Below, in pieces: positions 1 through 8,364 of a stretch of DNA of 21,905 bases. A program made the translations under genes and the position numbers. Position 1 is the stretch's first letter; each line of letters opens with the position of its first letter. This DNA comes from Achromobacter sp. (lineage in GTDB: Bacteria > Pseudomonadota > Gammaproteobacteria > Burkholderiales > Burkholderiaceae_B), in assembly GCA_003454835.1 (NCBI GenBank), contig DMTA01000262.1, positions 1 through 21,905 of the forward strand. Reading direction: 5' to 3'. A model generated the notes under the pieces. The model saw nothing but the letters and a program-made list of their open reading frames with translations. It ran no database searches and was not told the DNA's origin.

Positions 1-1
1 C

Positions 2-822
2 AACGGCCTGCCCGCGGTTCAGGCGCTGAACAACGGCCAGACGCTCACCGAAACCATCCGCTACACCATCACGGACGCGGACGGCGACAAGAGCGAAGCA
101 GTGCTGACCATCACCATCAACGGCAAGACCGACGGTCCCCCGGTCGTCACGCCGGTTGACAGCGACGGCAACGTCACCAGCGCACACAACAGCGTCGTTG
201 AAGGTTCCAACGCGACGGTCACCGGTTCTGTGGGCGTGTCCGCCGAAGCCGGCATCACCACCGTCACGGTTGCTGGCCGCGATGTGACTGGCGCCTCTGC
301 CGCCAACCCGGTTGTCATCACCACCGACAAGGGCATCCTGACGGTCACCGGCTACAACGCCGCGACCGGCGTCATCTCCTACTCCTACAAGGAAACGGGC
401 GGCGCGGATAACCACTCGGCGGGCGACGACTCGGTACGTGACAGCTTCAAGGTCACGGTCACCGACCTGGCGGGCAAGTCGACAAGCAATGACCTAGTCA
501 TCCAGATCATCGACACGGCTCCGGTCGCCAGGAACGATGCGGCTTCCGTTACGGAAGACAGCACAACGCCGATCAACGGCAACGTGCTCGCCAACGACAC
601 GCTCGGCGCCGACAAGAGCACCGTCGCCATCACGACGACCGACGCCAAGTACGGCAAGCTGGTCGACAACGGCGACGGCACCTGGTCGTACCAACTGAAC
701 AACGGCCTGCCCGCGGTTCAAGCGCTCAACAACGGCCAGACGCTCACCGAAACCATCCGCTACACCATCACGGATGCGGACGGCGACAAGAGCGAAGCGA
801 CCCTGACCATCACGATCAACGG
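2..822 (+). repeat. Long-period direct repeat inside the adhesin (copies 2-123 and 701-822)
   Basis: Bases 2-123 and 701-822 are nearly identical, with only a handful of mismatches, and are offset by exactly 699 bases (233 codons). They encode the same segment, beginning NGLPAVQALNNGQTLTET. A different Ig-like module lies between them, so the unit is probably a composite of two domains, and the array continues upstream of the window. This is normal for giant adhesins, and such arrays can change copy number by recombination. Confidence 0.85.
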
Positions 823-3484
823 CACCAACGACGCGCCGGTCCTGCAAGCCCACACGAAGGAGATCCTGGAAGACCAGACCGCCACCGGCAACGTGCTCCA
901 GGACGCGACCGATGTGGACAGCAAGACGCTGACCGTCACCGAGTTCACTGTGAATGGCGTGCGCTACGAAGCAGGCAAGACCGCCACCATTGCCGGCGTC
1001 GGCACCCTGCTGATCGGCGCCAATGGCAGCTACACGTTCAAGCCGGACGCCAACTGGAACGGCGATGTGCCGCAGGTGAAGTACACCGTGTCCGACGGCG
1101 CGGCCTCGACGACGTCCACGCTGGATATCGACGTGCTGCCGGTCAACGACGCGCCCGTGTCGCAAGATGCTTCGGGCAACGTCACGGAAGGCAAGACCTA
1201 CACCTTCGGTTCGGGCGACTTCGCGTTCTCCGACCCGGTGGAAGGTCACGCCATCAAGTCGGTGATCATCGACTCCCTGCCGACGGGCGGCACGCTGATG
1301 CTCAACGGCAAGGCTGTCACTCAAGGCCAGGAAATCAGCGCTGCGGATATCCAGTCGGGCAAGCTGGTATTCCAGGCCGCCGCCACCAACGTTGGCGAAA
1401 ACGCGGGCTCCACCTTCGACTTCCGCGTCAAGGACACCGGCGGCACGGCCAACGGCGGCCAGGACACTTCGACGCAGCAGACGTTCAAGCTGCACGTGGA
1501 CCAGTTCGTCGGCGGCAACAACACCAACGACACGGTCAAGGGTGGAACGGGCAACGACGTGCTGCTGGGCGACCAGGGCGGCATGGTGAAGAGCGTGACC
1601 CCGGGCAGCAGCTACAACATTGCCCTCGTGCTGGACTTGTCCGGCTCGATGGACGACAAGTGGGGCAGCGGCAACAGCGCGGAATCGCGTCTGGCTACCG
1701 CCAAGAAGGCGCTCAAAGCATTCCTCGAGGGCCAGCTGGCTCACCATGACGGCTCCATCAACGTATCGCTCATCACGTTCGAAGGCAGCGGAAGCAAGCT
1801 GCAGAAGTCGATCTCGGGCTTGACGACGCAGAACGTCGACGACATGGTCGACATCCTGATGGGCCTGAAGAGTGGCGGCGGCACGCCTTATGGGTCGGCG
1901 TTCAACCAGGCCAAGAGCTGGTTCGACGGCCAGCCCGAGACGGACAGCAATGGCAATCCCTACAAGAACCTGACCTTCTTCCTGACGGACGGCGAGCCTA
2001 CGGACAACTCCTCGTCGCGCGACAACGCCTTCAACGGCCTGTCGAAGGTTAGCGACGTTTACGGCATCGGCATCGGCGACGGCGTCTCCGTCTCGACGCT
2101 GGACAAGTACGACAACACGGGTTCCTCCTACACTTCCGGCGGATCGGTTGTCGCATCGTTCGAGTCCAACTCGGGCGTGAACAACGTGAACAACTGGGAG
2201 AAATCGGGCACCGGTGAAGTGACGGACTACAACAACGGAAGCAACTGGTGGCCCGACTACCGGATGCGCATCACCGACACCAGCGTGAACGGCAACGCCT
2301 ATGTCGTGACGATGGCCGAGTCCCACAAGATGATCGTGACTTCCGCGTCCGGCGCTTCGTTCGGGTTCAATGCGTTCCTGGGCAACCAGGGCGCGGGCGA
2401 CACGTTCGAATGGCGCTTGCTGATGAAGGTTGGAAACGAGTGGAAGGTGGTCGAGCGGGGTACCCAAGCCGACACCACGACCGGCATTTTTGGGCCTGGC
2501 GAGTATCGCTTCCAGTTCGCTGTGAGCGACAACAGCAATAACAACGCTCGGTTCCGCGTCGACATCGACGACATCCGTACCTATACGTCGGGCCGCACCG
2601 GCCAGTCTCAGGTCGTGCTGAACCCGTCGGACCTGGAAACGGCCCTGATCAGCGGCAACACCAGCACCGAACTGGCGCCTGTCGGCAACGACAAGATCTA
2701 CGGCGGCGACGGATCGGACATCCTGTTCGGCGACGCGATCAACACGGATCAGTTGCCGTGGGGCGTCAATGGCAATCCGGCCAAGCCCGCCGACTACGCC
2801 GACGGCTCCGGTCTGGATGGTCTGAAGCTGTTCCTGCTGCTGAAGAACGGCACGCAGCCGACGGACGCCGACCTGCACAAGTTCATCTCGGACAACCACG
2901 GTCTGTTCGACGTGCAGGGCGACACCCGTGGCGGCAATGACGAGCTGCATGGCGGAACCGGCAACGACATCCTCTACGGCCAGGGCGGCGACGACATCCT
3001 GTACGGCGAAGACGGCAACGACATCTTGTACGGCGGTGCGGGCAAGGACACGCTGTACGGCGGCGCCGGCAACGACGTCCTGATCGGCGGCAAGGGCGAC
3101 GACATTCTGCACGGCGGCGATGGCAGCGACACGTTCAAGTGGGAATTCGGCGATCAAGGCACGACGGCGAAGCCGGCCGTGGACGTGATCAAGGACTTCT
3201 CGAACGCCACGATCGCCAACGGCGGAGACGTGCTGGATCTGCGCGACATGCTGCAAGGCGAAAAGGATGGCACGCTGACCCAGTACCTGCACTTCTCGAA
3301 GGACCCCGCCAACAGCGCCAACACGGTCATCGAAATCAACACCGACGGCAAGATCGGCCAAGGTGCGGACCAGAAGATCATTCTGGAGAACGTCGATCTG
3401 ACCAATGGCGGCAAGCTGGCAACGGATCAGGCCATCATCAATGACCTGCTGCAGAAGGGAAAGCTGAACGTCGATCACAACTAA
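2..3484 (+). CDS. LapA/BrtA-type giant RTX adhesin, C-terminal part (5' truncated by window)
   Basis: The reading frame is open from base 2, so only the last 1160 residues of a larger surface adhesin are visible. In order there are VCBS/Ig-like repeats with typical NDAPV linkers (to about 1150), a further Ig-like domain, one RTX-like GGTGNDVLLGD motif near 1545-1575, and a von Willebrand A domain. The VWA MIDAS residues are visible: DLSGS at 1634-1648, Thr at 1883 and Asp in LTDGEP at 1988. An extra domain of about 160 residues sits at 2123-2605, inside the VWA domain. A run of RTX nonapeptides (2930-3136) and a C-terminal type I secretion target region follow. This layout matches adhesins exported by a LapEBC-type transporter and anchored until LapG cleaves near the N-terminus. 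The N-terminal retention module and cleavage site lie outside the window. The adjacent lapG and lapD support the assignment. The gene could equally be named lapA or brtA, so no symbol is given. Confidence 0.93.
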   Translation, partial: NGLPAVQALNNGQTLTETIRYTITDADGDKSEAVLTITINGKTDGPPVVTPVDSDGNVTSAHNSVVEGSNATVTGSVGVSAEAGITTVTVAGRDVTGASAANPVVITTDKGILTVTGYNAATGVISYSYKETGGADNHSAGDDSVRDSFKVTVTDLAGKSTSNDLVIQIIDTAPVARNDAASVTEDSTTPINGNVLANDTLGADKSTVAITTTDAKYGKLVDNGDGTWSYQLNNGLPAVQALNNGQTLTETIRYTITDADGDKSEATLTITINGTNDAPVLQAHTKEILEDQTATGNVLQDATDVDSKTLTVTEFTVNGVRYEAGKTATIAGVGTLLIGANGSYTFKPDANWNGDVPQVKYTVSDGAASTTSTLDIDVLPVNDAPVSQDASGNVTEGKTYTFGSGDFAFSDPVEGHAIKSVIIDSLPTGGTLMLNGKAVTQGQEISAADIQSGKLVFQAAATNVGENAGSTFDFRVKDTGGTANGGQDTSTQQTFKLHVDQFVGGNNTNDTVKGGTGNDVLLGDQGGMVKSVTPGSSYNIALVLDLSGSMDDKWGSGNSAESRLATAKKALKAFLEGQLAHHDGSINVSLITFEGSGSKLQKSISGLTTQNVDDMVDILMGLKSGGGTPYGSAFNQAKSWFDGQPETDSNGNPYKNLTFFLTDGEPTDNSSSRDNAFNGLSKVSDVYGIGIGDGVSVSTLDKYDNTGSSYTSGGSVVASFESNSGVNNVNNWEKSGTGEVTDYNNGSNWWPDYRMRITDTSVNGNAYVVTMAESHKMIVTSASGASFGFNAFLGNQGAGDTFEWRLLMKVGNEWKVVERGTQADTTTGIFGPGEYRFQFAVSDNSNNNARFRVDIDDIRTYTSGRTGQSQVVLNPSDLETALISGNTSTELAPVGNDKIYGGDGSDILFGDAINTDQLPWGVNGNPAKPADYADGSGLDGLKLFLLLKNGTQPTDADLHKFISDNHGLFDVQGDTRGGNDELHGGTGNDILYGQGGDDILYGEDGNDILYGGAGKDTLYGGAGNDVLIGGKGDDILHGGDGSDTFKWEFGDQGTTAKPAVDVIKDFSNATIANGGDVLDLRDMLQGEKDGTLTQYLHFSKDPANSANTVIEINTDGKIGQGADQKIILENVDLTNGGKLATDQAIINDLLQKGKLNVDHN
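2930..3136 (+). repeat. RTX nonapeptide repeat tract (about 7 units)
   Basis: Consecutive GGxGxDxLx nonapeptides run from GGNDELHGG to GGDGSDTF. They are calcium-binding RTX repeats near the C-terminus, typical of type I secretion substrates; they fold on calcium binding outside the cell. A shorter RTX-like piece (GNDKIYGGDGSDILFGD) lies at about 2687-2732, just after the VWA domain. Confidence 0.9.
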
Positions 3485-3496
3485 GCATCGACCTCG

Positions 3497-3545
3497 CGGG
3501 GAGGGCCGGCTTCGGCCCTCCCCGTCCCGCACGACGCATTTTTTT
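3497..3545 (+). terminator. Rho-independent terminator after the adhesin gene
   Basis: An 11-12 bp GC-rich stem (3497-3507 with 3514-3524, core GGGGAGGGCC / GGCCCTCCCC) starts 12 bases after the adhesin stop. A T7 run follows at 3539-3545, but it is about 14 bases past the stem, so termination may be partial. This would let some readthrough reach lapG while keeping its level below that of the adhesin. Confidence 0.65.
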
Positions 3546-3574
3546 CAACGGCGCATTCTGAGACGTCGAAAAAT

Positions 3575-4273
3575 GTGAAAATCCGTTTCATGCCCTTAAC
3601 CCGCCGTTACCGTAGCGCGCTGACTCTGTGCCGTGTGGCGCTGCTATGCCTGGCTTGCGGGTGGAGCGGCAGTTCGGCGCTGGAGATCAACACCGACAAG
3701 CTGCAAAGCCTGTCGGCCAGCCGCTATGGCGCCAAGGGCGCAAAGTCCGTATCGAACTGGCTGCAACTGCTGCGCAGCCCTGCCCCCGCAACCGACCGCG
3801 ACCGTCTCACCGTCGCCAACGATTTCTGGAACCGCGCCCTGCTCTCCGGCGAGGATTCCATCATCTGGAAGCAAGCCGATTACTGGGCCACGCCACTCGA
3901 GTCGCTAGGCAAAGGCGCCGGCGATTGCGAAGACTACGTCATCGGCAAGTATTTCACCCTGCTCTCGATGGGCGTGCCGGCCAACAAGCTGCGCTTCATC
4001 TACGTGCGCGCGCGCATCGGTGGCGCGGCCAGCAGCAGCCAGGTGGCCCACATGGTGCTGGGTTATTACGAAACCCCCAATGCCGTCCCGCTGGTGCTGG
4101 ACAGCCTGATCTCAACCATCCTGCCGGCCACGCAGCGGCGCGACCTGACGCCGGTTTTCAGTTTCAACGCCGAGGGCGTCTACGTGGACGGCAAGGCGGC
4201 AGCGCCCGTCGACCGCCTTAGCCGCTGGCGCGACCTACTTCAACGCATGGAACGGGAAGGCATCCGCCCCTGA
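3575..4273 (+). CDS. lapG: LapG-like periplasmic cysteine protease (bacterial transglutaminase-like)
   Basis: The 232-residue product has an N-terminal signal peptide (hydrophobic stretch about 15-33, likely cleavage after SSA near residue 35) and a transglutaminase-like fold. The catalytic triad expected for LapG is visible: Cys118 in GAGDCEDYV, His159 in QVAHMVLGYY and Asp176 in PLVLDSL. LapG is a calcium-dependent protease that releases LapA-type adhesins from the outer membrane by cutting near their N-terminus when LapD does not hold it. The adhesin upstream is the obvious substrate. GTG at 3575 is the longest start; an in-frame ATG at 3590 is the alternative, and neither has a strong Shine-Dalgarno. 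The stop overlaps the lapD start region (TGATG), which suggests coupled translation. Confidence 0.95.
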   Translation: MKIRFMPLTRRYRSALTLCRVALLCLACGWSGSSALEINTDKLQSLSASRYGAKGAKSVSNWLQLLRSPAPATDRDRLTVANDFWNRALLSGEDSIIWKQADYWATPLESLGKGAGDCEDYVIGKYFTLLSMGVPANKLRFIYVRARIGGAASSSQVAHMVLGYYETPNAVPLVLDSLISTILPATQRRDLTPVFSFNAEGVYVDGKAAAPVDRLSRWRDLLQRMEREGIRP

Positions 4274-6252
4274 TGTCCGGAAACAAGACTATGTCCATAC
4301 TTCGTCAGCTACTGCTCAGTGTGACCCTCGCCATCAGCGTGATTTTGCTGGGGACGCTGGCGCTCAGCGTCAACTCGGCGCGCGAGTATCTGTCCGGCCA
4401 GCTCCAGGTCCAAAGCACCGACGCGGCCGTCTCCCTGGCCCTGTCCCTGTCGCAACCGGCGAACAACGACCCGGTCGTGCAGGAACTGCTGGTGTCGGCG
4501 CTTTACGACGGCGGGCACTTTTCGCTGGTGCGTCTGACGGATCCCGACGGCAAGGTGCTGATCGAACGCAAATCAACGGCCACCGCCGCGTCCGTGCCGG
4601 CGTGGTTCCAGGCGCTGGCGCCGCTGGATAGCCAGGCAGCCAGCCACGCGGTCAGCGACGGCTGGCGGCAGATCGGCGAAGTCACCCTGATCGCCAACGA
4701 TGCTTACGCCTGGGAAGCCTTGTGGCGCAGCAGCCTGAAGATGATCGCGCTGGTCGTGGGCGCGGGCATCCTGTGGGCCATGTTTGCCTTCGTGCTGGTC
4801 GGGTGGATCAAGAACCGCCTGCTGCGCGAGATCAGCGATCACGTCCGCGGCATCGGCCGCGACGCGCCGGGCGAGCAGGTCGAGGCGCGCGTGCCGGAAC
4901 TGTCCGGCGTGGTGCAGGCGCTGAACCAGACGCGCGAACGCATTCATGCCAGCGTCGAGGAACAGAACGCAAAGATCGAGTCCCTGGAACTGGAGCTGAA
5001 CCAGGACCCGGTGACCGGCCTGCCCAACCGCAAATACTTCGTCAACGAGTTCCGGCGCGCGCTGGAAACCCGGCCCGCGCCGGGCACGTCGCGGATCGAT
5101 GGCGGTCATGTGCTGGTGTTCCGCCAGCGCGATCTGGCCGATCTGAACCGCCACATGCCGCGCGAATTCATCGACCAATGGCTGCGCACCGCGTGCGAAC
5201 GAATCCAGGGCACGCTCAAGCGCATGCACGTCGCCGCGCCCATGCTGGCGCGGCTTAATGGTTCGGATTTTGCACTGCTGTTGCCCGGCTGCGCTGCGCC
5301 GCAGGCCATGATGGTGGCCGAGCAGGTCCGCGCGGATCTGCATGCCTCGCGCATTCCGGTTGGTGAGGGCCATCTTTGCCGTTGGGCGCAGGCCATGACC
5401 GATTACGGACACGGCAGCCAGGCCGGCGCCGTGCTCGCCCGCCTGGATTTTGGCCTGATGCGCGCCGAAAGCGCCGGCAACGACCAGGTCGTGATCGCGG
5501 GCGCCACCGACATGCAGTCGCCCTCGGAAGCGGGCGAGCGCGCGTGGAAGGACGCGATCCAGACGGCGTTGGAAAGCCGGCAGTTCGAACTGCTCACCGA
5601 ACCGCTGTTGGCGCTGGACGGCCGCACGGTGCGCACCGAAGCCATGCTGATGCTGCGCACCGCGCCCGACCAGGAGCCGATCCCCGCCACGCTCTTCATC
5701 CCGCCCGCGGTGCGGCTGGACCTGGTGGCGGAATGCGACCTGGAATCCGTGAGGCTGGGCCTGGAATGGCTGGCCAGCCATTCGGGCGAACTTGCCGTGC
5801 GCGTGGCGCTGCCTTCACTGCGCGGCCAGAAGTTTTTGCGACAGCTTGCACTGCTGCTGACCGAAAACCGCCCGCTGGCGCGTCGCCTGTACGTGGAAAT
5901 CGACGCGCACGGGTTAGTGGAATGCCACGAGCAGATCACCGCTTTTGCGCGCGTGGCGGCGGAATTTGGCGCACACATCGGCGTGCGCCGCCTGGCGCAG
6001 CAGTTTGGCGCGGTGGCGCAACTGCACACGCTGCCGTTGTCCTACGTGAAGCTGGGCGGGGGATTCGTAGGTGGGATGTCGCAAAGCCCGGGCAGCCAGC
6101 AGTTGACGGCGTCGGTGCTGGAAACGGCGCGTTCGCTGGGAATTGCGGTCTATGCGGAAGACGTGCCGGACGCCGAGACGCAGCGCATTCTGCATGGCCT
6201 GGGCATCGAGATCATGCGCGGCCAGGGCGTCAAGACAGCGAGCGGCGTGTAA
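4273..6252 (+). CDS. lapD: LapD-like c-di-GMP receptor (periplasmic LapG-binding domain, HAMP, degenerate GGDEF and EAL)
   Basis: The 659-residue inner-membrane protein has a TM helix at about 14-33, a periplasmic LapD/MoxY-N domain, a second TM at about 155-178, a HAMP/S-helix, and a degenerate GGDEF (NGSDF at 330-333 replaces the signature). The EAL is also degenerate: TEAML for EAL, and no DD metal site in GVRRLAQQFG. It therefore binds rather than makes or degrades c-di-GMP. Residues matching those reported as important in Pseudomonas LapD are present: periplasmic Trp131 (W125), Arg462 (R450), Phe578 (F566) and Glu629 (E617). When c-di-GMP is bound, LapD holds LapG and the adhesin stays on the cell. 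ATG at 4273 overlaps the lapG stop, but a second in-frame ATG at 4291 has GGAAA 7 bases upstream and gives numbering identical to LapD W125, so 4291 is probably the true start. Confidence 0.94.
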   Translation: MSGNKTMSILRQLLLSVTLAISVILLGTLALSVNSAREYLSGQLQVQSTDAAVSLALSLSQPANNDPVVQELLVSALYDGGHFSLVRLTDPDGKVLIERKSTATAASVPAWFQALAPLDSQAASHAVSDGWRQIGEVTLIANDAYAWEALWRSSLKMIALVVGAGILWAMFAFVLVGWIKNRLLREISDHVRGIGRDAPGEQVEARVPELSGVVQALNQTRERIHASVEEQNAKIESLELELNQDPVTGLPNRKYFVNEFRRALETRPAPGTSRIDGGHVLVFRQRDLADLNRHMPREFIDQWLRTACERIQGTLKRMHVAAPMLARLNGSDFALLLPGCAAPQAMMVAEQVRADLHASRIPVGEGHLCRWAQAMTDYGHGSQAGAVLARLDFGLMRAESAGNDQVVIAGATDMQSPSEAGERAWKDAIQTALESRQFELLTEPLLALDGRTVRTEAMLMLRTAPDQEPIPATLFIPPAVRLDLVAECDLESVRLGLEWLASHSGELAVRVALPSLRGQKFLRQLALLLTENRPLARRLYVEIDAHGLVECHEQITAFARVAAEFGAHIGVRRLAQQFGAVAQLHTLPLSYVKLGGGFVGGMSQSPGSQQLTASVLETARSLGIAVYAEDVPDAETQRILHGLGIEIMRGQGVKTASGV

Positions 6253-6321
6253 GTCAAAGGGGCCGCAGCGGCCTGCGATTGGCGCGTCCAGGCACGCCCC
6301 GCCGCAGAAAAAAGACCATGA

Positions 6322-6359
6322 AAAACGGCCCGCGCGGGCATTGCTGCGCGGGCCGTTTT
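6322..6359. terminator. Bidirectional intrinsic terminator between lapD and the M48 peptidase gene
   Basis: A perfect 14-bp stem (6322-6335 with 6346-6359) with a 10-base loop starts AAAACGGCCC and ends GGGCCGTTTT. It therefore has a GC stem followed by T residues in both directions. It lies between the convergent lapD (ends 6252) and M48 peptidase gene (ends 6381), and can serve both. Confidence 0.88.
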
Positions 6360-6380
6360 GCCGCGTAAGACCGTGCCGTC

Positions 6381-7220
6381 CTAGCGCGCGGCCTGTCCTT
6401 TCGACTGTTCGTAAAGCGGCATCACCTTCTGCGACGCCGATTGCAGATCGCTGATGCGCGAGGCGGCCGACGGGTGGGTCGAAAGGATCTCGGGTGGTGC
6501 GCTGCCCTGGCTGGCGGCACCCATCTTCTGCCACAGCGTGACGGCGGCACGCGGATCGTATCCCGCCCGGGCCGCCAGTTCCACGCCCATACGGTCCGCT
6601 TCGGTCTCGTGCGTACGGCTGTTGGGCAAGGTGAACATCACGCTGGTCAACTCACCGCCCAGGTCCGACGCCGCCTTGGATCCCGTCGCAATGGACAGCA
6701 CCTGCAAGCCCAGATTGGTCGCCATCTGCTGGGACACGCGCTCGCGCGCATGTTCACGCAAGGCATGGGCGATTTCGTGACCCAGCACCGCGGCCAGCTC
6801 ATCGTCGGTCGGCTTGATCTGCGAGATCAGGCCGGTGTAGACGGCTATCTTGCCGCCGGGCATGCACCAGGCGTTGACCTCGTCGCTGGAAAGCACGTGG
6901 ACTTCCCATTTCCAGTTGGCCGCATCGGGACGGAACACGCCCGCCTGCGCGATCAGGCGCTGCGAGATGTCGCGCACGCGCGCCACCTGCTTGGCGTCGC
7001 GATCCAGCAGGCCCTTGGACTTGGCCTCCTGCAGGATGTCGGCGTACTGCTGGTTCGCTTCCTGTTCCAGCGCCTGCGCCGGCACCATGGTGGACATGTA
7101 TTGCTTGCGGTCAACGCCCACGGCGCCTGACTGCGTGGTGTTCATGCTGGTGCAGCCGGCCAGGACGGCCAGCGACAGCACGGCCCCGGCATTGCGCAGA
7201 AAATGACGCTTCTGTTTCAT
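6381..7220 (-). CDS. M48-family zinc metallopeptidase, predicted lipoprotein (LoiP/YcaL-like)
   Basis: The 279-residue product has a lipoprotein signal ending in the lipobox LAGC (Cys23), so it is probably anchored in the outer or inner membrane facing the periplasm. The zinc motif HEIAH (148-152, within AAVLGHEIAHALREH) and the downstream HETEAD motif (204-209, a further zinc ligand) are both intact, so it should be an active peptidase. Relatives such as LoiP and YcaL act in envelope protein quality control. The start is ATG at 7220 because a GGAGG Shine-Dalgarno (minus strand, 7226-7230) lies 5 bases upstream. A TTG at 7232 would extend the frame by 4 residues but precedes that site. It is the last gene after aroC (37-base gap), so probably in the same transcript. 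Its substrate is unknown. Confidence 0.92.
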   Translation of the reverse strand: MKQKRHFLRNAGAVLSLAVLAGCTSMNTTQSGAVGVDRKQYMSTMVPAQALEQEANQQYADILQEAKSKGLLDRDAKQVARVRDISQRLIAQAGVFRPDAANWKWEVHVLSSDEVNAWCMPGGKIAVYTGLISQIKPTDDELAAVLGHEIAHALREHARERVSQQMATNLGLQVLSIATGSKAASDLGGELTSVMFTLPNSRTHETEADRMGVELAARAGYDPRAAVTLWQKMGAASQGSAPPEILSTHPSAASRISDLQSASQKVMPLYEQSKGQAAR

Positions 7221-7225
7221 GTCGG

Positions 7226-7230
7226 CCTCC
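7226..7230 (-). promoter_or_regulatory. Shine-Dalgarno GGAGG deciding the M48 peptidase start
   Basis: On the minus strand, GGAGG is followed by 5 bases and then ATG at 7220. This favours that ATG over the slightly longer TTG frame at 7232, which contains the ribosome binding site. Confidence 0.75.
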
Positions 7231-7257
7231 AAGCCAATTCAACTATGGGAAAACGTA

Positions 7258-8328
7258 TCAGACGGGGGCCGCGCCGCACTGACCACGATGGCGCAGTGCG
7301 TGGTCGATCAGCACGAGCGCAAGCATGGCCTCGGCGATGGGCGTTGCGCGGATGCCCACGCACGGGTCGTGGCGGCCCAGCGTCTGCACCATCACCGGCT
7401 CGTTGGCGCGGTTGACCGAGCGGCGCTCGACGCGGATGCTCGACGTGGGTTTGATGGCGAGCGACACGGTGATGGGCTGGCCGGTCGAAATGCCGCCCAG
7501 CACGCCGCCGGCGTGGTTGCTCAGGAAGCCCTCGGGCGTGATCTCGTCGCCATGTTCCGAGCCGCGCTGCGTGATGCAGTCGAAGCCCGCGCCAATGGAA
7601 ACGCCCTTGACCGCGTTCAGGCCCATCATGACGTGGGCGATGTCGGCGTCCAGTCGGTCGTAGATGGGTTCGCCCCAGCCGGCCGGCAGGTTCTCTGCGA
7701 CGACCTCGATGCGCGCGCCGATGGAATCGCCGTCCCGGCGCAACTGGTCCATATAGGCTTCCAGTTCGGGGACGACCTCGGCGTTGGGGGCATAGAAGGG
7801 ATTGTTGGGCACTTCGTCCCACGAAACGAACGGGATGGCGACCGGGCCCAGTTGGCTCATGTAGCCGCGCACCTTGACGCCGTACTGCTCGGCCAGCCAC
7901 TTTTTGGCGATGGCGCCGGCCGCCACGGTGGGCGCCGTCAGCCGCGCCGAGGAACGTCCGCCGCCGCGCGGGTCGCGCACGCCAAACTTGCGCCAATAGG
8001 CGAAATCGGCGTGGCCCGGCCGGAAGGTGTCCTCGATGTTGGAATAGTCCTTGCTGCGCGCGTCCGTATTGCGGATCAGCAGCGCGATGGGCGTGCCGGT
8101 GGTGACCCCTTCGTAGACGCCGGACAGGATTTCGACCTGGTCGGCTTCCTGGCGCTGCGTCACGTGGCGCGAGGTGCCCGGGCGGCGGCGGTCCAGTTCG
8201 AACTGGATGTCGGACGCGTCCAGGGCCAGTCCGGGAGGACAGCCATCCACGACGCAACCGATGGCCGGACCGTGGGATTCGCCGAAATTCGTGACGGTAA
8301 AAAGGGTACCTAGGGTATTGCCGGGCAT
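7258..8328 (-). CDS. aroC: Chorismate synthase
   Basis: The 356-residue product is full length for the family (about 350-360). It catalyses the last step of the shikimate pathway, 5-enolpyruvylshikimate-3-phosphate to chorismate, using reduced FMN. Family signatures are visible: [18 protein letters not shown] (16-33), the [13 protein letters not shown] region, [12 protein letters not shown], and conserved C-terminal GGISTGQPI and KPTSS segments. The ATG at 8328 matches the usual N-terminus ([20 protein letters not shown]), although no convincing Shine-Dalgarno precedes it. It lies 36 bases after the phosphodiesterase gene and 37 bases before the M48 gene, all on the minus strand, which suggests cotranscription. 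Confidence 0.98.
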   Translation of the reverse strand: MPGNTLGTLFTVTNFGESHGPAIGCVVDGCPPGLALDASDIQFELDRRRPGTSRHVTQRQEADQVEILSGVYEGVTTGTPIALLIRNTDARSKDYSNIEDTFRPGHADFAYWRKFGVRDPRGGGRSSARLTAPTVAAGAIAKKWLAEQYGVKVRGYMSQLGPVAIPFVSWDEVPNNPFYAPNAEVVPELEAYMDQLRRDGDSIGARIEVVAENLPAGWGEPIYDRLDADIAHVMMGLNAVKGVSIGAGFDCITQRGSEHGDEITPEGFLSNHAGGVLGGISTGQPITVSLAIKPTSSIRVERRSVNRANEPVMVQTLGRHDPCVGIRATPIAEAMLALVLIDHALRHRGQCGAAPV

Positions 8329-8364
8329 AAGGAGTCAACAGGTCGGGTTTGCAAGCAACCCCGA

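Noticed and set aside
2930..3136. Short regularly spaced repeats that could suggest a CRISPR-like array
   Set aside because: The 27-base period is in frame and encodes RTX nonapeptides; there are no spacers.
494..3532. A 1012-residue minus-strand open frame opposite the adhesin
   Set aside because: It is antisense to a gene with clear VWA, RTX and secretion domains. Its sequence is low-complexity Val/Arg/Ala/Asp-rich, as expected of a shadow frame in repetitive high-GC DNA.
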